A stretch of 64,000 nt of DNA from Moringa oleifera (taxonomy: Eukaryota; Streptophyta; Magnoliopsida; Brassicales; Moringaceae): NCBI GenBank assembly GCA_021397835.1, contig JAJFZO010000049.1, positions 2,051,001-2,115,000 of the forward strand. The letters run 5' to 3'. The notes below the pieces were generated by a model. It was not told the DNA's origin, did not search any database, and saw nothing but the letters and a program-made list of their open reading frames with translations. Positions 24,369-39,590 of the stretch are shown here, in pieces; the first letter of the stretch is position 1, and every line of letters begins with the position of its first letter. A program made the position numbers and the translations under genes.

Positions 24369-25782
24369 GGGAAGAGCCCTACACAAAGGCAAAAATAATA
24401 ATAACCGTTATACTTGAAAGCAGGACCTGTATAACAGAAATTTCATATTAAAAAAATAAAATAATTTAAAGAAAGTATTGAGCAAAAAAACTTTAGAAAG
24501 TGGGAGCAACTACAAGCTGCGCCGCCACGAAGGCATGACCATATACAGAAAGGCAAACCTCGACTCCAAGCGCGTGCTCTGTAGGTGCAGCGGCCTGGGA
24601 TCATGTGTTCCCTCGCTGACGTTTGTTTGTCGAATGTAATGCCAAAATTATATATCTTCATAAAATTCAGTTGACTGAGTTATATGACTTAATTTGCAAA
24701 ATTGAATTAGATAATAAAATAATTTATCTCAAAAATAAAAGTGGATAACGTAGGCATGTTGGCATTTCTCCTGCCCAAAAAAAAATATTAAGGTATAATT
24801 TTATTTATTTAATTATTTTTTAGACACTAGAGTTATGTGTATATATATATAAGGAAATTATAAAAGCACGATACTGAGAATGTTCCTTATTCATAAAAAT
24901 GATTTGGGTTTTTTTAAGAAATTTTGTTTTCTTTATGTGGTGATGAAAACATCTATTGATTTGAAAAACGTCTCTCTCTAAATTCCAACTAATTGTATGG
25001 ATCAATATTTTCCAAATTATTCCTAAACATCGTTTTCCTTTAAATGTCATTCAGATGATAGTTTATTTTGGTACGTTGAAGATTGTCATTAATTAATTGT
25101 TTATTTATTCTCAAATTAGTTTAGGAATAATTAAATAAACATATGGGTATTTTGCATATGATGGAAATTAGGGCGTGTACCGTTTGCAAATTTACATATT
25201 TTATTTCAGTTTTAATTTATGAATGCCAATGTTTGTCTTTCACTCTTAAATCATTGCAAATGTGACAAATACTAGTATAATGGTCATTGATATAATAAAA
25301 CAAATAATTCATTTTTTAAAATATTGATATAATGAATTTACAAAATTCTTTTTATCTTCTTTCATATATATAATTAAAGAAAGAAAATAACCTAAGAAGG
25401 GGTGGCCATTAAAGCATTGATTTACTGGTTAATAATTTCTAAAAGTGTTCAGATATTAGGTTTAAATTAAAAAAATTAAACAGTATGTTTAATTGAATTT
25501 TATAAAAAATATATTAATATTGTGAAAATAAGATTGAAAAGTAAATTTGAATTCAATTTTAGATTTTTATTTACTTATTTTGTTAAAAAAAACAGTGATT
25601 CTTTCCAAATGGGCTCTATTAGGCCATAAACAAGGAGGTTTGATTAATAGTAGAGGACTATTAGAGCCCATGTATGAGGGTCCAGCTGGAGCGTGAAGTT
25701 AGGTGCGTGTTTTTCGCGAGTGGGTAAGAGATTTCCCTGGGACAGGTTAACATGGGGGGAAATCTCAGGGTCCGATATACGA

Positions 25783-26210
25783 CACGTGGGGATCGTGTGG
25801 CGGGATTTGTCGGGTCACAAGTAGGCGGGTGCACATGAGACCCATGCACTCTTGCCCTCTCCACACGTTTGTCTGAGGGCGTTAATTAATAGGCTCAGAG
25901 ATCGTATGGCGATGGCCATATATATGACATGAACCATCTTTCTGTTACCACGTGTCTGTTTCATGCACTGTCCATATACATGATGGTGACTACTCCTACG
26001 GCTCCAGTACCCAAGCCTCTGTACCTTATTAATAAATATGGGGGCTCACGTGGCCTTCACTCCAGGTTTGAAAAAAGATTGGAAAAATCATTTTGACCGT
26101 ACCCAACGCCCGCTTTATATCTAAATTCCCATAATACCCATTACTTATGTAACCATTATAATTACCCGAGAAGGATATAATGGTCATGAAGTACTGAGAC
26201 AACACACGTG
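25783..26210. promoter_or_regulatory. Cluster of four CACGTG G-boxes
   Basis: CACGTG occurs at 25783-25788, 25949-25954, 26047-26052 and 26205-26210. Two of them extend to the ABRE core ACGTGTC (25950) or ACGTGGC (26048). The cluster is ~1.5-1.95 kb upstream of the CYP78A start codon. A regulatory role is inferred. Confidence 0.45.
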
Positions 26211-29200
26211 GTGTTTATACTGTGGCCTCTGGACAGCTCGTCTAAAAAGCCATATAGTGGGCCCGCGTGGTTTCAGAGTTGCAGTGCTTGTTGGGAGTGA
26301 TTAAATGGCTCCAATTGGGAAAACTGCACCATGAACACTCCCTGACCGTTGATTCTGTTGCCTTGTCAGCAACCATTGCAGTCAAAAAAAAAATCCAAAT
26401 TTTATTTGAAATTTCAGAATTCACGACCCCTTCCAATTCAAAACCCTAGACCCAACTTGAGTAATTCTTATTCTTCTGTTAGTTTTCCAATAAGTAAGTT
26501 AAATATCACGTCTTATGTAGTGGGAATTTATAATATTAAATAAAAGTTTTTATGATATGGTGTGAATTAATATTTTTTTATATTACATTACATTAATATA
26601 TATTTTGGAATTTATGATCTCCATTGAGCTCATGCATGATGTGTAGATGGTGAGTACTTTAACTTATGAGGACAAGTCAAAGTATCACAAAGTCTAGAAC
26701 AAGACCAAGATGCCCTTAATTAAAATGGGCGCAAATATAAATTAAGAGGACTCTTAATGGGTGCTTTAATTAAGACTTCAATTTCTCTTTAATTAAATTC
26801 CTGTTCTAATTGTTTACTTTGGTGATGAAACCGATGCACTAAATTGAATGTTTAGGTAGGTTGTTTAAGGTTAAGCAAGTTTTCTAGGCAGCTTCCATTG
26901 AAAAGAACCTTAAACAATGGAAATATTTAATAGCTAATTGTAATTAAATAAGCATGATTAAGGGAGAAATCGGGTTTAATTAAATTATATAAAATCACGA
27001 TAAAGTGAGTTTCAAATCTGCCACCATGCCTTTGAATATCATAAAGGGAAGAGCACAAACCAAATCAAATATACCTATTTCTTTTTGTTGATTCCTAGGG
27101 AAGGAAGGCCAGCTTAGTTTCAAAGAAGCTTCCCCTTGGTGCCAACACTTTGTAATTAATTTGCTTGAAAATACCCAATGTAATCATCGATACAATACCA
27201 CCAACTCCAATTTATTATACACATGAGGCATAACCCTAATATCATAATGATGCTTAAGCCTTGTAATAAGTGTTACAGGGGAAGAGTGAGACAAACTAGC
27301 GATCATAATCGTAAAAAATGATAGAGAAATCAACAATGGGTTGATGAGACGCGTTATGAATGGCTAATTATATAATCATATGCATTTTCGCTTCAATTAG
27401 GTACTATCTTGTTATTAATTAGTCCAAGAATTAAATTCTTGAAAAAGAAATTAACCTAATCCCGGACGAATTTAATAAGCTTAATGGTTTGGCCCGAGAA
27501 ATACATAAGAAGTTGCAATGAATATGATTGATGCACAAGACTATGTGAAATTTTCCCATTGAGATGATTATTTTAGACGCCCTAAATGTTGAACACGGAG
27601 AAATTAATGAAGTAACTCAATCGAAAACCCTAAACCCTAGAAAGAGAGAGGAACAATGAAGAAATGATTTTTATGTTTAATTTATCTTATTTTAATTAAT
27701 CTTTGAAAATCAGAAACATGCGTACTTAATTACACTAAGTGGTGTACTTAGGGATTAACCTTTTTAGTTGGTAAGGCTTGCCAATAAAATAATGCAAACA
27801 GTAACCCTAGCAACAAATGACCGAAGAAGAAAACTTAGTATAGATTTGATTTGCCGGGACTACTTTACAGAAGGATATATGCATCTATTACGCATAAATT
27901 AAAAACCCTAATATATTATAGCGGGATATGTAGTTAAGGCCTAACCCACTTGGCTTAAACAACTTTGATAGATGATCGGATCCAATGTCATAATCTAACC
28001 CAGAAAATTCCTCTCTGACTAGCTTCAGTGGGGAGCAACCAGCAGGGTGGTCTAAAGAATTTTGACTTTTTAATTAATTTTCTTTTCGTTTTCAAATTTT
28101 GAATCTTTGAATAATTTCGAAGAACATGTCCGTCTTTCTACATGGTCCTCTTAAGAACAAGATTTCCTTTAGGGTTTTTTATTTTTTAAAAATAATAAAT
28201 AATTAAAGGCAATGCAACATATTAGCCATGATCAATCAATATTCACACATTATCTCCATTACCCACTATACTGCTTTTGACTAGAAAGTCGAACTCAGCA
28301 GGCATATCATGGATTGATTTGGGTCCTACAATTAGATTTGCCGGGTCAGAAAAATCTCCACTAGAAATCAATATTCTTCCTGTGTACACTCTCTATATCC
28401 ATCATCTCAATGTCTCGTTCATGTTTATTAATTAATTACTTTCAGCAGGAATTAATTAATAAAGATTACCAATTGGACTCGGTTAATTATTATGCCCGTT
28501 TACCCGACCAATAATTTCGTCCATAAATCTACCAAGTTGTCATCTGATTCCAATGCCAAACCATAACATTATAATTAATTAAAGAGAATTAGGAAAACCG
28601 AGAAAGAGAAGGTGCTTATATATACGGTAAAGGAGCACTCACCGGAAAAACAATAAAAGTTGATGATGATATTCTCTCATCTTAGCCACGAAGATTTGAT
28701 TTTCAGGTCTCCAATTTGGTCTCATAATTTAATAATCATGGACAAGTTGTAATGCTTATTGTTCACCATCCACGACAAAAAGATCTACTTGCCTGTCAAT
28801 ATTATTTTCGGCTCTTTTCCGATAACCAGAGTTATAAAATTAATTCGGTTGGTGCCGAACAACTCAGTGGGAATTTCACAGATCTGCCAAAATATCACAA
28901 GGCATATGCCACCTATATAGGCATCCCCTTTTTGAATGATTTTTATATGTATTTTACGTGCCATGAATGATTGTATGAATTTATTCCCATGCTATATAGT
29001 ATTATGAAACTAATTAAAGTAGTCAGTTTAACATCTAATTAATCCATATTTAGGATCAAATGATGATTAGAGAACCTATAGATCTTGGCTGCATCGGAAT
29101 CATATCTGTTCGTGAAGGATTATGATCCTGATGTTTTATCAATTTGATTAAACTATCTGATCATAACCTTCTTTTGGGAATATCTCAGTTGCATGCATGT

Positions 29201-29719
29201 GGAGTCTTCATTCTCCAATCAAAACGCAGGCTGCTTTTCCTGGCTAATGGACCCCTAAAAACCCTAATTCTTTTATCCACTAGTGACGGAGGACGAAACC
29301 AGAGGCTATGCCGCTACCAGAATCTTGATTTTATTTCATTATTAATTAATACACCACCACTAGTAGAGCAAGAAACTACATCAAGATAATTAATTAATTG
29401 AATAAAAATAGAGAGTCGTGTTGACTGAGAAGTGGGAATGAAGTAGGAATTTCATTTATTGCTTCATTTTAATGGAGGTTGGTTAAGATGTTTGGATCTA
29501 ACAGGTAGGTAATCTACAGACATTGACAATGAAATTTGACACAATAGTTAGTAATTAGCGTAGACCACACCCATTTTCGCTAAACTTTCGAGCAAGCAAT
29601 CCGATTGGTTGATTCCATTAAAATCCAGCCATTTGGATTACATTTATCAATTCTTTGATAAAGACACTAAGCAATACTATTTTCAACTTGTCAAACATTG
29701 ACCTCAAAACATACAAAAT

Positions 29720-29721
<2 letters not shown>

Positions 29722-29755
<34 letters not shown>
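29722..29755. repeat. (AT)17 microsatellite
   Basis: A perfect alternating AT run of 34 bases, the longest AT dinucleotide array in the window. No other feature is attached. Confidence 0.95.
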
Positions 29756-29758
<3 letters not shown>

Positions 29759-30364
29759 AGCAGATAAGCCTTTCTACTACTTCAAAGGGTGCGTGTGGGA
29801 ATACACAAATCTGAATCTTCGGCCTAATTTCTCCAATAATTCCAAACATTTTTGACAACTCTACTAACCCTAATTGGAGGGAATTAATTCACTTTAATTA
29901 TATTAATTAACCAATATGGTAAAGTCATTATTAATTAAAGCTGCAATAATGTAACCTGCTATAAAGTAGGTTCAAAGTGTTAAAATGGTCTATAGGTTTA
30001 ATTATTTTGTTTGACATTTACAAGAGTGAGCATTTTCAAGTCATCCACCGTTATTCCAGTTTGAATTTTCAGAAATCTTGCTGGATTTTGCTTTTGTCGG
30101 GTTATAGCTATAGCCTATACATTGGAATGATACCGATTATTAATTGAAATTAAACATAATGCAAGGAAAAAGTGATCGCTTAGGTCGACCCGGCATATAC
30201 CTTGTGGATGCCTCCATTTTTAATGTTGAATCATTGTCAATCCTTTATTCCTGAGTTTAAAAAGTAAATAATAAAAGTTTGATTTTTTTTTTCAAAATCA
30301 ATGAAAAAATTAAAAAAATCTAAAAAAATTAATTTTGAATAATAAAGTTATGTTCATTGGACAT

Positions 30365-31699
<1,335 letters not shown>

Positions 31700-32951
31700 A
31701 TGATGAAGTTCCATTTATTAGCAGTTCATGAATTAATGAATCTAATTGCAGCTTTTTTGGATGTCTAGGAATTTGAATGTTTTGAAACTTTTCTTTTGAA
31801 TTTTATGTTATATCATTACAATTGATGTTACTATTTAAAACAAGTATGCATTGGATTATAATATTATTTGTTTTCTTTGTTTCTTGTTACAATTGATGTT
31901 ACTCTTTGGGGCTGAGTCCCACCTCCTGCATTGCAGTCTCTTTAGCCTATTAAGTTTTAACCAATGCACCGTGGAAACCATTTGATTTAACTTTGATTCT
32001 TTAGCAGTCAGGGATCCTCAGACTATATGTTGGCTCTTATGGACCTGACGTAGACTACTCTGAGAAGTGCATTAGCTTTAGCAACGAGGGTGAAGTTGTG
32101 TCAAACCTTAAACTAGCTCTTATAGATAGATCATGCCCTGCTCAAAAATGTGTGTGTGTATATATATATATATGTATATTATGCTCTGCTACCTAGATCA
32201 TATATTACTCTTTCGCACTTTTGGAAATATGGTTAATATCTGTGTTATGCCTTTCTGAGAGCTTCTCCAGGAAGAACTCTAGTGTTTGCTTGATGCTGAT
32301 GTTCTTTGATAAGGTGATGGAACAGCATTCCCAACTTGTGGAATTTGTTTCTCAAGCTTGCCCAAACCTAAGGTTTCAAACCTGCTTGCTATATTTAGTG
32401 GATGTAATCTACTAAGTACTTGGGAACGCCGCTTGCACTTCAAGTTACCGAATGGCTGTGTATTTAGAACAACCTGCCAAAGAACCATTTTGTTAATCTA
32501 TTTTCTGCTTGATTTAAGCAATCAAAACTCAGCTTCTGCCTGACAAATAAGATCAAGCAGAAACTTGCACCATTCAGTTGACATTGGAACTTAAGAGTTA
32601 TTGCTTTGTATGTCAAGATCTTTCTGCTGAGACTTACAGCAACCCTGTTTCACAAGCCAGTTGATGATGAACATAAAGCAGTTTGGGATACTGTGGCTAA
32701 AAGTCCTCCAGCAAACTTTCTTATTCTATACTGTGCACAGTTATAATTAATAGGAAAAGTCTAAAGAAATGATGCAAGGCCGTAAAGCAGCAATTTTTGA
32801 GAGATGGGAACGCATATAATGAACTTTCCCAGGGATTGTTATCTTACCATTCAGATAAAATTGAATCAATTCAGAAGGGGTTTCTAAAGGGAGTTAGTTT
32901 TATTAGCAAAAGAGTAGTCCTACAAGTTCCTATATTTTCGTTAGTAAGGCA
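31700..32951. other. Spacer between convergent eL40 and SHOU4-like genes
   Basis: This is the eL40 3' UTR followed by non-coding sequence with a small TA repeat (about 32159-32173). The open frames (for example 32221-32415) have no recognisable domain. The right end should include the 3' UTR of the minus-strand gene. Confidence 0.5.
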
Positions 32952-35884
32952 TTAATTTTCCGGATGTGGCGTGGGATTGGGGATGCTTACAGGGGCAGCA
33001 TCTGAGGGGCCCAGAATCAGCCCATCAACATCAACAGGGAGAAGAAGTCTTGGCCATAGACAACCTGTGGAGATGAGCTCAGGTGGCTGAACAATCATCA
33101 GAGTATCACTATTTCTGTGCAACATTCCGATTACAGTCACAGAGCTGCCTTCCTGTATATATCTGCAAACACATGCAAATGTGCAGATAATTAGCTCTAG
33201 AAAGGCAAAAGCAGTAAAAAATTAGAGCTTCTGCTAGTAACAAGTCTGGTTACCCTTCTTCTAGACATAGAAGACGGGCTTCAGCTGGAAGGTTTCTTTC
33301 TCTTAGCCATTTTCTCAGGTTTGAAGACAGAACCCTGCATTGTCTTGTAGTTGTGATGAGTTTGCTCTCAATGATTAAGGGAATAACGCTGCAACCAGAG
33401 CCAGCTTTCACCATTGCTCTGATACCAGACTTTCTATCAGTTATGTAGAAGTCCGTGGAAAACCTCTGTCAGGTGGAAGCCCAAAGGAAATAAAATTAAA
33501 CTTCCAATAGATATACATGATCACTGCCATCTCAAGAATATCTGATCACCTATAGCAAGGTAATGCTAAAAAGACAAAATTGTAGAAATCCAAGGCCTAT
33601 GGTAGAGCCTATGTGTCTGCAAACATAACATACTTTTAAATAAAAAGCTTGAGCCCCAAAGATAATATATCCGTGACATTAGTGCAAGGGCGAACTAGCA
33701 GCAAAACAAGAGAGGGTAAGCATGAAAAAATGTTATCTTGAGGATTCAAAACCTACAGGTATTGATAATCGAGAATCTCAAACATCATCAAACAGCTTTG
33801 CCATGTAAGGGTGAGGTAATGTACGGAGAGAGGGAAAAAATTGCAATTCTCCAGTTTTAAAGAAGAAACTTGTGGGGATGACAAACCGATGATAGGAAAA
33901 GGAGGTAAAGGCGCTGAAGGATCAGAAAACATGATTACGTTCACAAAGGTGAAGATATAATTCGTCAATCTTGACCCAAGACAGAGTTCTAAGGCCAAGA
34001 TTGTTTCTTGAATTGAGCCGCCAAATGAGAATGTCTATTTAGGTAAAAATCTTTCTCTTTGACAGTCAGCTAGCAGAGAATAAAAGTTATTCAAGCACAA
34101 AATAGAGACTCAGATTTGAGATGGCCAAATGACACTGACAGCATATCTAATCTACAGAGTGTGATCCATAAGATTTCTTAAAACTAAACATAAGAATCAT
34201 ACCTCACAATATGCTAGTCTCCACTGGAAGCATGATTTGTTAACATTCACGGGCCTCAGGCCAACTTGCCCATGCTCATACAAAAGTGTAGATGTATAAA
34301 TGCATCTGGTAGCCTTTTCATATGAGGATTCGAGGGAGACACTCCCACATGATGCGAACTGCAATGATCAAACAGTAGTGTTGTGGATGACAATCCATCA
34401 GTTGGAAGGAATTTGCTATCAGTGCATTTAAGCATAGACTAGATAGTACAAGAAGGTGCAAAGAAATTATCAATAACATGAGTTGAAGCGATAATGTGTT
34501 AAATAAATAGGCCTAAGCTGCACATTTTACTGTTTTGATAAATTCTGTTGCTCAAGCTAACATCCGAAGTTTTATGAACTGCAGATTCCACTGTTTGATT
34601 ATTTCAGATAGCATAAGCAGAATAGTAAATAAGACAGCAACGAAATGATTGATAAAACATAAGAGGGGAAGCTAATCCTTTACTGCATATACCTATATCT
34701 TTTATTTATGTCATAGTTTTCATTATCTTAGCTGTTTCCAGTGTCATCATAAAAATGCTTGTCTCATTCTGTGAACATGTTGCAGTTCTCTGTTTAGCAA
34801 ATATTTGAAGGATTTGTTCAAATTAGGATCTTTGATCCATCAGTATCCCTTCCAAAATTTACTTTCTTGTTTCCCACCCTTTTATAGGGTTAAACATGAT
34901 TCACCCAAAAACTTTACGTTTTAGACCAGGGCTATCTAACATATTTCTAAATTTAGCTCAAATTATCACATTTCCTCACAAAAAGGATGTCAATTCAATC
35001 AGCAATGAAATGCCAGTTCTACTTTAAAAATATAACAACAAGAACCATACTTCATTTCTTTTCTCCAAATTTCTTTTCAGCATCATATCAGCATCTGACG
35101 GCTAGAGAACAATTTCTCCCAGCCCTACAGTTTCCGCCCACTTGTTTTGCATAAAAAAATGCAAGACATCAAAGCACAACCAACAAATCCTAGCAGGGCG
35201 AGAAGTAGCTGAATACTGATCAAAAATAATTTAGTTTGCTCTGCTTCATGTCAAGAAAAAAGCAACAATTTGTGTTGTTTCTTTCTGAAAATCGAAGACT
35301 CCCATCACCAATAGTAGGAACAAAGACAAAAGCAACGACAAGACCCGCAACGACGTTCTCATTTCTTTCCCTGAAGCTTTTTCCTCTTTTGCTTAGTATT
35401 TTGTTTTCCTCCAATTCCTCAGCATCAGAAAATAAGGTGCTTAACACTCCATAAATACCCAACAAACACAAACCCTTAATATCATTGAGCAACTCATGAG
35501 AAATATTAACATAAACAATCAAGAAACTGAAAAAAAAAAAGAAAAGAGGGGTTACAGAAGGGTTACCCCAGTGACTTTAACAAGCTGTCCCTCACGTGCA
35601 AAGCCAAGGTCAGAGTCAGGGAGAGAGCGAAGAAAGAAAGAAATAGCAGCCTTTCTGTGCCTCCAGTTGTGGGTATTCCAAGCTATAAAAGAAACGACCA
35701 AAGCAAAGAGCAAAATCAGACAAAGAAAGAATGCAGCGTTGTGCACCACAATGAGAATGAATAGAGAGACGAAAAGGCCAATGAAGAAGAGAGGAATTAG
35801 AATGTATATAGCTAAGGTTGGTATGGGTTCGCAGCTGCAGCCGTTTTGGTGCTCTCTCAGGGCCGCATTGGACAGGTCGTTCAT
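32952..35884 (-). CDS. SHOU4-like (At1g16860-like) membrane protein, short form
   Basis: Predicted 298 aa from minus-strand exons 35884-35567, 34358-34203, 33465-33254 and 33162-32952; the phases fit throughout. The start is the first ATG in frame (MNDLSNAALREHQNG). Residues ~20-70 form two or three hydrophobic helices (IYILIPLFFIGLFVSLFILI, then FFLCLILLFALVVSFIAWN). The cytosolic part follows: SLPDSDLGFAREGQLVKVTG, then SLESSYEKATRCIYTSTLLY, then STDFYITDRKSGIRAMVKAG, then EGYIQEGSSVTVIGMLHRN and ISTGCLWPRLLLPVDVDGLI. These match Arabidopsis SHOU4/SHOU4L (At1g78880, At1g16860), once annotated as 'ubiquitin-specific protease C19-related', which limit delivery of cellulose synthase to the plasma membrane. 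This copy lacks the long N-terminal disordered region I recall in SHOU4. Whether it does the same job is unknown. Confidence 0.85.
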
Positions 35885-38763
35885 CACTCTCTTCCCCTTT
35901 CTGCTTTGAACGGCCAGAGAATAAACTAGAGTGCTGCCAAGCTTGGCAAATGTAAACAGAGCAGTTAATAAACCAATGTTTCCACTTTCTGCACACAACT
36001 TGTACAGTAGTGACTTCCATTTCTTTTTTTCTTTTTTCCTTAGGAAAAAAAAAAAGATACTTTTATTTTTTTCTCCATAAATATTTTGAGAAAATTTTTA
36101 AGTAAAAATTTTAAAATAATTTGATTTTTTATGTTATCATTTAAATTTTTATAATTTAAAAATATAAATAAAATTTTTATTTATTAATTTAATTTAAATT
36201 AAATTTTATCAAAAATTTTAAAAATTAAAAGTTTTATACAATAAATTTTAAATTAAAATTTTTATGAATATAATAAGATATTCAAAATATCTTTATGATA
36301 AATTTTAAAATTTTTTAAGTACTAAAAATATATCTTTTAAAATTTATAATATCAAAATTTTAAAAAATTTATAAAAATTAATCTCTCATAAAAATTATTC
36401 AGACTTAAAAAAATAAACTTAAATAAAACAAATAATTTATTTAAATTATTTTAAATATTTTATTAATAAAAAATTTTAATTTTTTATAATTATTTAAATT
36501 TAAATTAAATTAAATTTTAATTAATTTTTAAAAAATTAATTAATATTATGAGATAAATATCAAAATTTTATGAAGTTTTAATTTAAAATTTTTAAAATTA
36601 TAAAATTTATTTATTAAATTTATATCTATTTCTTTGTAACTTTTAAATATATGTCAGTAAATAAAGACCAACAGAACATATAAAAATTAGTGAAGGGTTA
36701 TGATTTTCCTGTATTTTAAAAAAAAATATTTGTTTTCATGATCTATTCATAATTTATAAAAATTTTGTTCTTTTTTTTTTAAATTACAAACTATTGCGCA
36801 ATTTCTGCGAAAAATTATTCCGTGGTGACTCAGAATCCGAGACTGATAAGAAACTTTGACTTTATTGTCATGTCCAACTGGGCATGTGGGACCAATCATC
36901 CAAGTAGACCCATGGAAGAATACGGAGAGCTAGGCCTCTACTTTTCTGTTCTGTTCTTGCCCTCTTTCCCCTCTCCCGCGGATTTCTCGGCAACCAAACG
37001 GGGGTTTTTGTAGTCGTTCTTGTCAACAGCTTATTTAAAGATTTTGGACCCGATGGTAGTGTTTTCGAGCTTTCAGAATGATTTCTTTGTCCTCTCGTTC
37101 TGTTTGGCTGCCCGGAAAAAAGATGGAAAGCGACAAAACATAGAGATGGAAACTGTATTTGGTGTTTCCTCTTTATTTCCTGTCTACATTCATGAAAAAA
37201 CATTTGAGTCGTTGAAGAAGTAGCCAAAGTTGAAAGACTGTTTCCATTTTTCAGGTACCCAAAACCGCAGGAGGAAGAGAGTCTCTTGTCTCTTTTTTCT
37301 CTGGTTTTCTTAGCATCTAACAGGGATGTAAGACATGTTTTTCTGAACGGATACAAAAATGGGCATTTTAGTATGTTTCCTGTTTTGGGTTATTCTGAAT
37401 TGAGGTTACAGCACTTTCATTGTATTTGCCAAAACATAACAGGTTGAAACTGAAGATTGACCTGTTCTTCTTAACAAACTCTTTTGCCCTGATTGTCTCT
37501 TTTTGATAATCAGACGTGCGATTTCTTGTGTTTTAACATTCCCATTGGACAAACAGAAGATCCTAAATCAGACTTCTCATGCTTTACCCGCTTTCAAGGA
37601 CAATGTTGTGTGAATACTGAATCACTAATGCAGGAAACTATTTGCTTTGCCCAACTGTAGAGTGTTTGGAGCGGAAAGAGCAGAAGTCCTAAGCCTGAAG
37701 ATTCAGAAAGCAAGACAGCTGAACTCGTGTATTAATTTCTTATATGGTCTTGGTTCTGATATGATAAGTAGGATCTTCATTCATGGCTTTCGAAGCTAAA
37801 GATCATTCTCAGAAATGCTAGCGACGGATTTGAAGACTACAAAACTTGCAAGAATTGATGTTAGAAGTCTGCATGCAAGTCAATTATCAGTAGTGCTCTG
37901 TTTTACTACTCGAGAAGATGGAATCAAATTACAGCTGTATAGTATCATATCATGTTTCCCTGGAGGCTGGAGCTTCTTCTGAGCGAGTTAATATCATTTT
38001 ATAGTTAGCTACCAAGGTTATCTGCCCATCTGAGGGTAGGTCAAATGGTGGAACAAGCAGGCCAAGCTAACCGTTCTTCCTCCAAATACATTGACATGAG
38101 AATTTAGGGAGAGCAGTCTCTGTCAGGCCGACTGTTAGTTGTTCTAATATACTTCAGTCCTGCATTTCTGAAATCTCTTAGCTCTTTGTGTAATTTCAAT
38201 GCCATTCCTCATGATATTATGTATGCTTCATGGGCAATATGAACGTTAATTTTTGTTGAACTAACAACAATGCATCCCTGTGAGAACAAAGAAAATGAGA
38301 GAAAGTCTAGAAATGAAAAAAGAAAAACTAACTAGCTGAAGAATATACAATGAAACAGGGTTTGGGTTATTGTTGTTGAGCACCCATTACAACTCCTACG
38401 GGGTGCAGTCAGCTGCCCTAGAATGGGTACACTTGTGTAGGATCTCTCTCTTTCCCTCTGTAAGATGCACACAAAAACATGCTAGGGATTTTCCCTCAGA
38501 GTCCTCAGTAAACATAAAGCGTGTCCACTACTTCATGGTTCTCTGGTTGTTGACTCCAATCTGAATTCCAGACTTTCTCCTGCCTGAATCCAGCAATTTA
38601 GTGACCTGAGGTTGAAAATGGCAAGAACGCAAAGGAACTCATTGGTTTTTGATTCATGGATGCACTAGTTGGTCTCTACCATGGACATCTTCTCCTTGCC
38701 ACCCTCTGATCCTATCTACCCAGAGAAGATCATCTGTTTATATCTCCAGTCTTTGATTTCGAT
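35885..38763. other. Spacer upstream of the SHOU4-like gene
   Basis: It starts with the leader of the minus-strand SHOU4-like gene; its frame stays open upstream to about 35998 but without an ATG. About 36050-36660 is extremely A+T-rich. The rest, to the 3' UTR of the HD-Zip gene, has no recognisable gene; the ORFs at 36822-37356 are in conflicting frames without domains. Confidence 0.5.
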
Positions 38764-39590
38764 TCAACACCAGAAATCCCACCAAGGGTAGCTGCTAGTA
38801 GATTGATCAAAGAGAGTTTCAGTGTCAAAATTGCCCCAATCTTTGGGTGATGACAAGGAACTATCACCGAGTTCTACCATGGGCATAAGGCTGGGCTCTT
38901 CTTCTATCCCAAAGTAGTCCGTCTTTATGCCGCTGTCATCCTCAGACAGGACTCCCAATCCATGTTCTGATCTTTCCACTGACAAACTGGGCTTCACTTC
39001 AGACTCACACATGGTGTTGTCTCCATTGGTTGATTCACGGTCAATGCTGCTCACGGCAGCTACGCCTTGCCCGCAACATTTGCTTTCCTCTTGCGGTCTC
39101 CGCTTCAGCTCGTTCAGCCTCTGCAACTGCAAAACATAACAACTTTCATCAGTTTCCTCATGAAAAGATCGGGGAGTCCTCTCTGAGTAGCAGTAGAAAG
39201 TATGGCCTTTGAGATGAAAGATTATGTTACCTGTATGATCAAAGCTTGCTTTTCTCTCTTCAGGGATTCAAACTGAGAAGCCAAGTTATTATAATTAGCT
39301 CTCAAAAGGCTGTAGTCTCTCTCCAGCTGCTTCGACTTCCATCTAGCTCTCTTGTTCTGAAACCATATCGCAACCTGACGTGGTTGCAAACCCAACTCGC
39401 TCGCTAACTGCAGCTTCTTCCGAGGTTCAAGCCGGGATTCAGATTCGAACATCAACTCCAATGATCTGATCTGTTCATCGCTGAACCTCCTCTTGTTCTT
39501 GTTCTTCTTCTTCTTGCTCGATGTAAGTTCATTCATACAAGGAAAAGCCTCCGCCGCTGCAGCCAGAGAATATTCTCCCCCACCTAACAT
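38764..39590 (-). CDS. ATHB7-like: HD-Zip class I transcription factor, ATHB7/ATHB12 type
   Basis: Predicted 240 aa from minus-strand exons 39590-39231 and 39126-38764; the intron is phase 0 inside the leucine zipper. The start at 39590 (MLGGGEYS) is the first ATG in frame and lines up with ATHB7 (MTEGGEYS). The homeodomain spans ~residues 33-88: [20 protein letters not shown], then [20 protein letters not shown] and [15 protein letters not shown]. The zipper follows directly with regularly spaced Leu ([19 protein letters not shown] onward). The acidic C-terminal region has the family blocks [12 protein letters not shown] and [13 protein letters not shown] and the aromatic end YPWWDFWC, typical of an activation motif. 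ATHB7 and ATHB12 bind pseudopalindromic CAATNATTG sites and are induced by ABA and water deficit. Paired ABREs occur ~1.3 kb upstream. Confidence 0.95.

Noticed and set aside
35885..35998. Upstream extension of the SHOU4-like ORF (38 further residues with a hydrophobic stretch)
   Set aside because: The open frame begins at TTG, not ATG; the first ATG in frame is at 35884, so this is read as leader.
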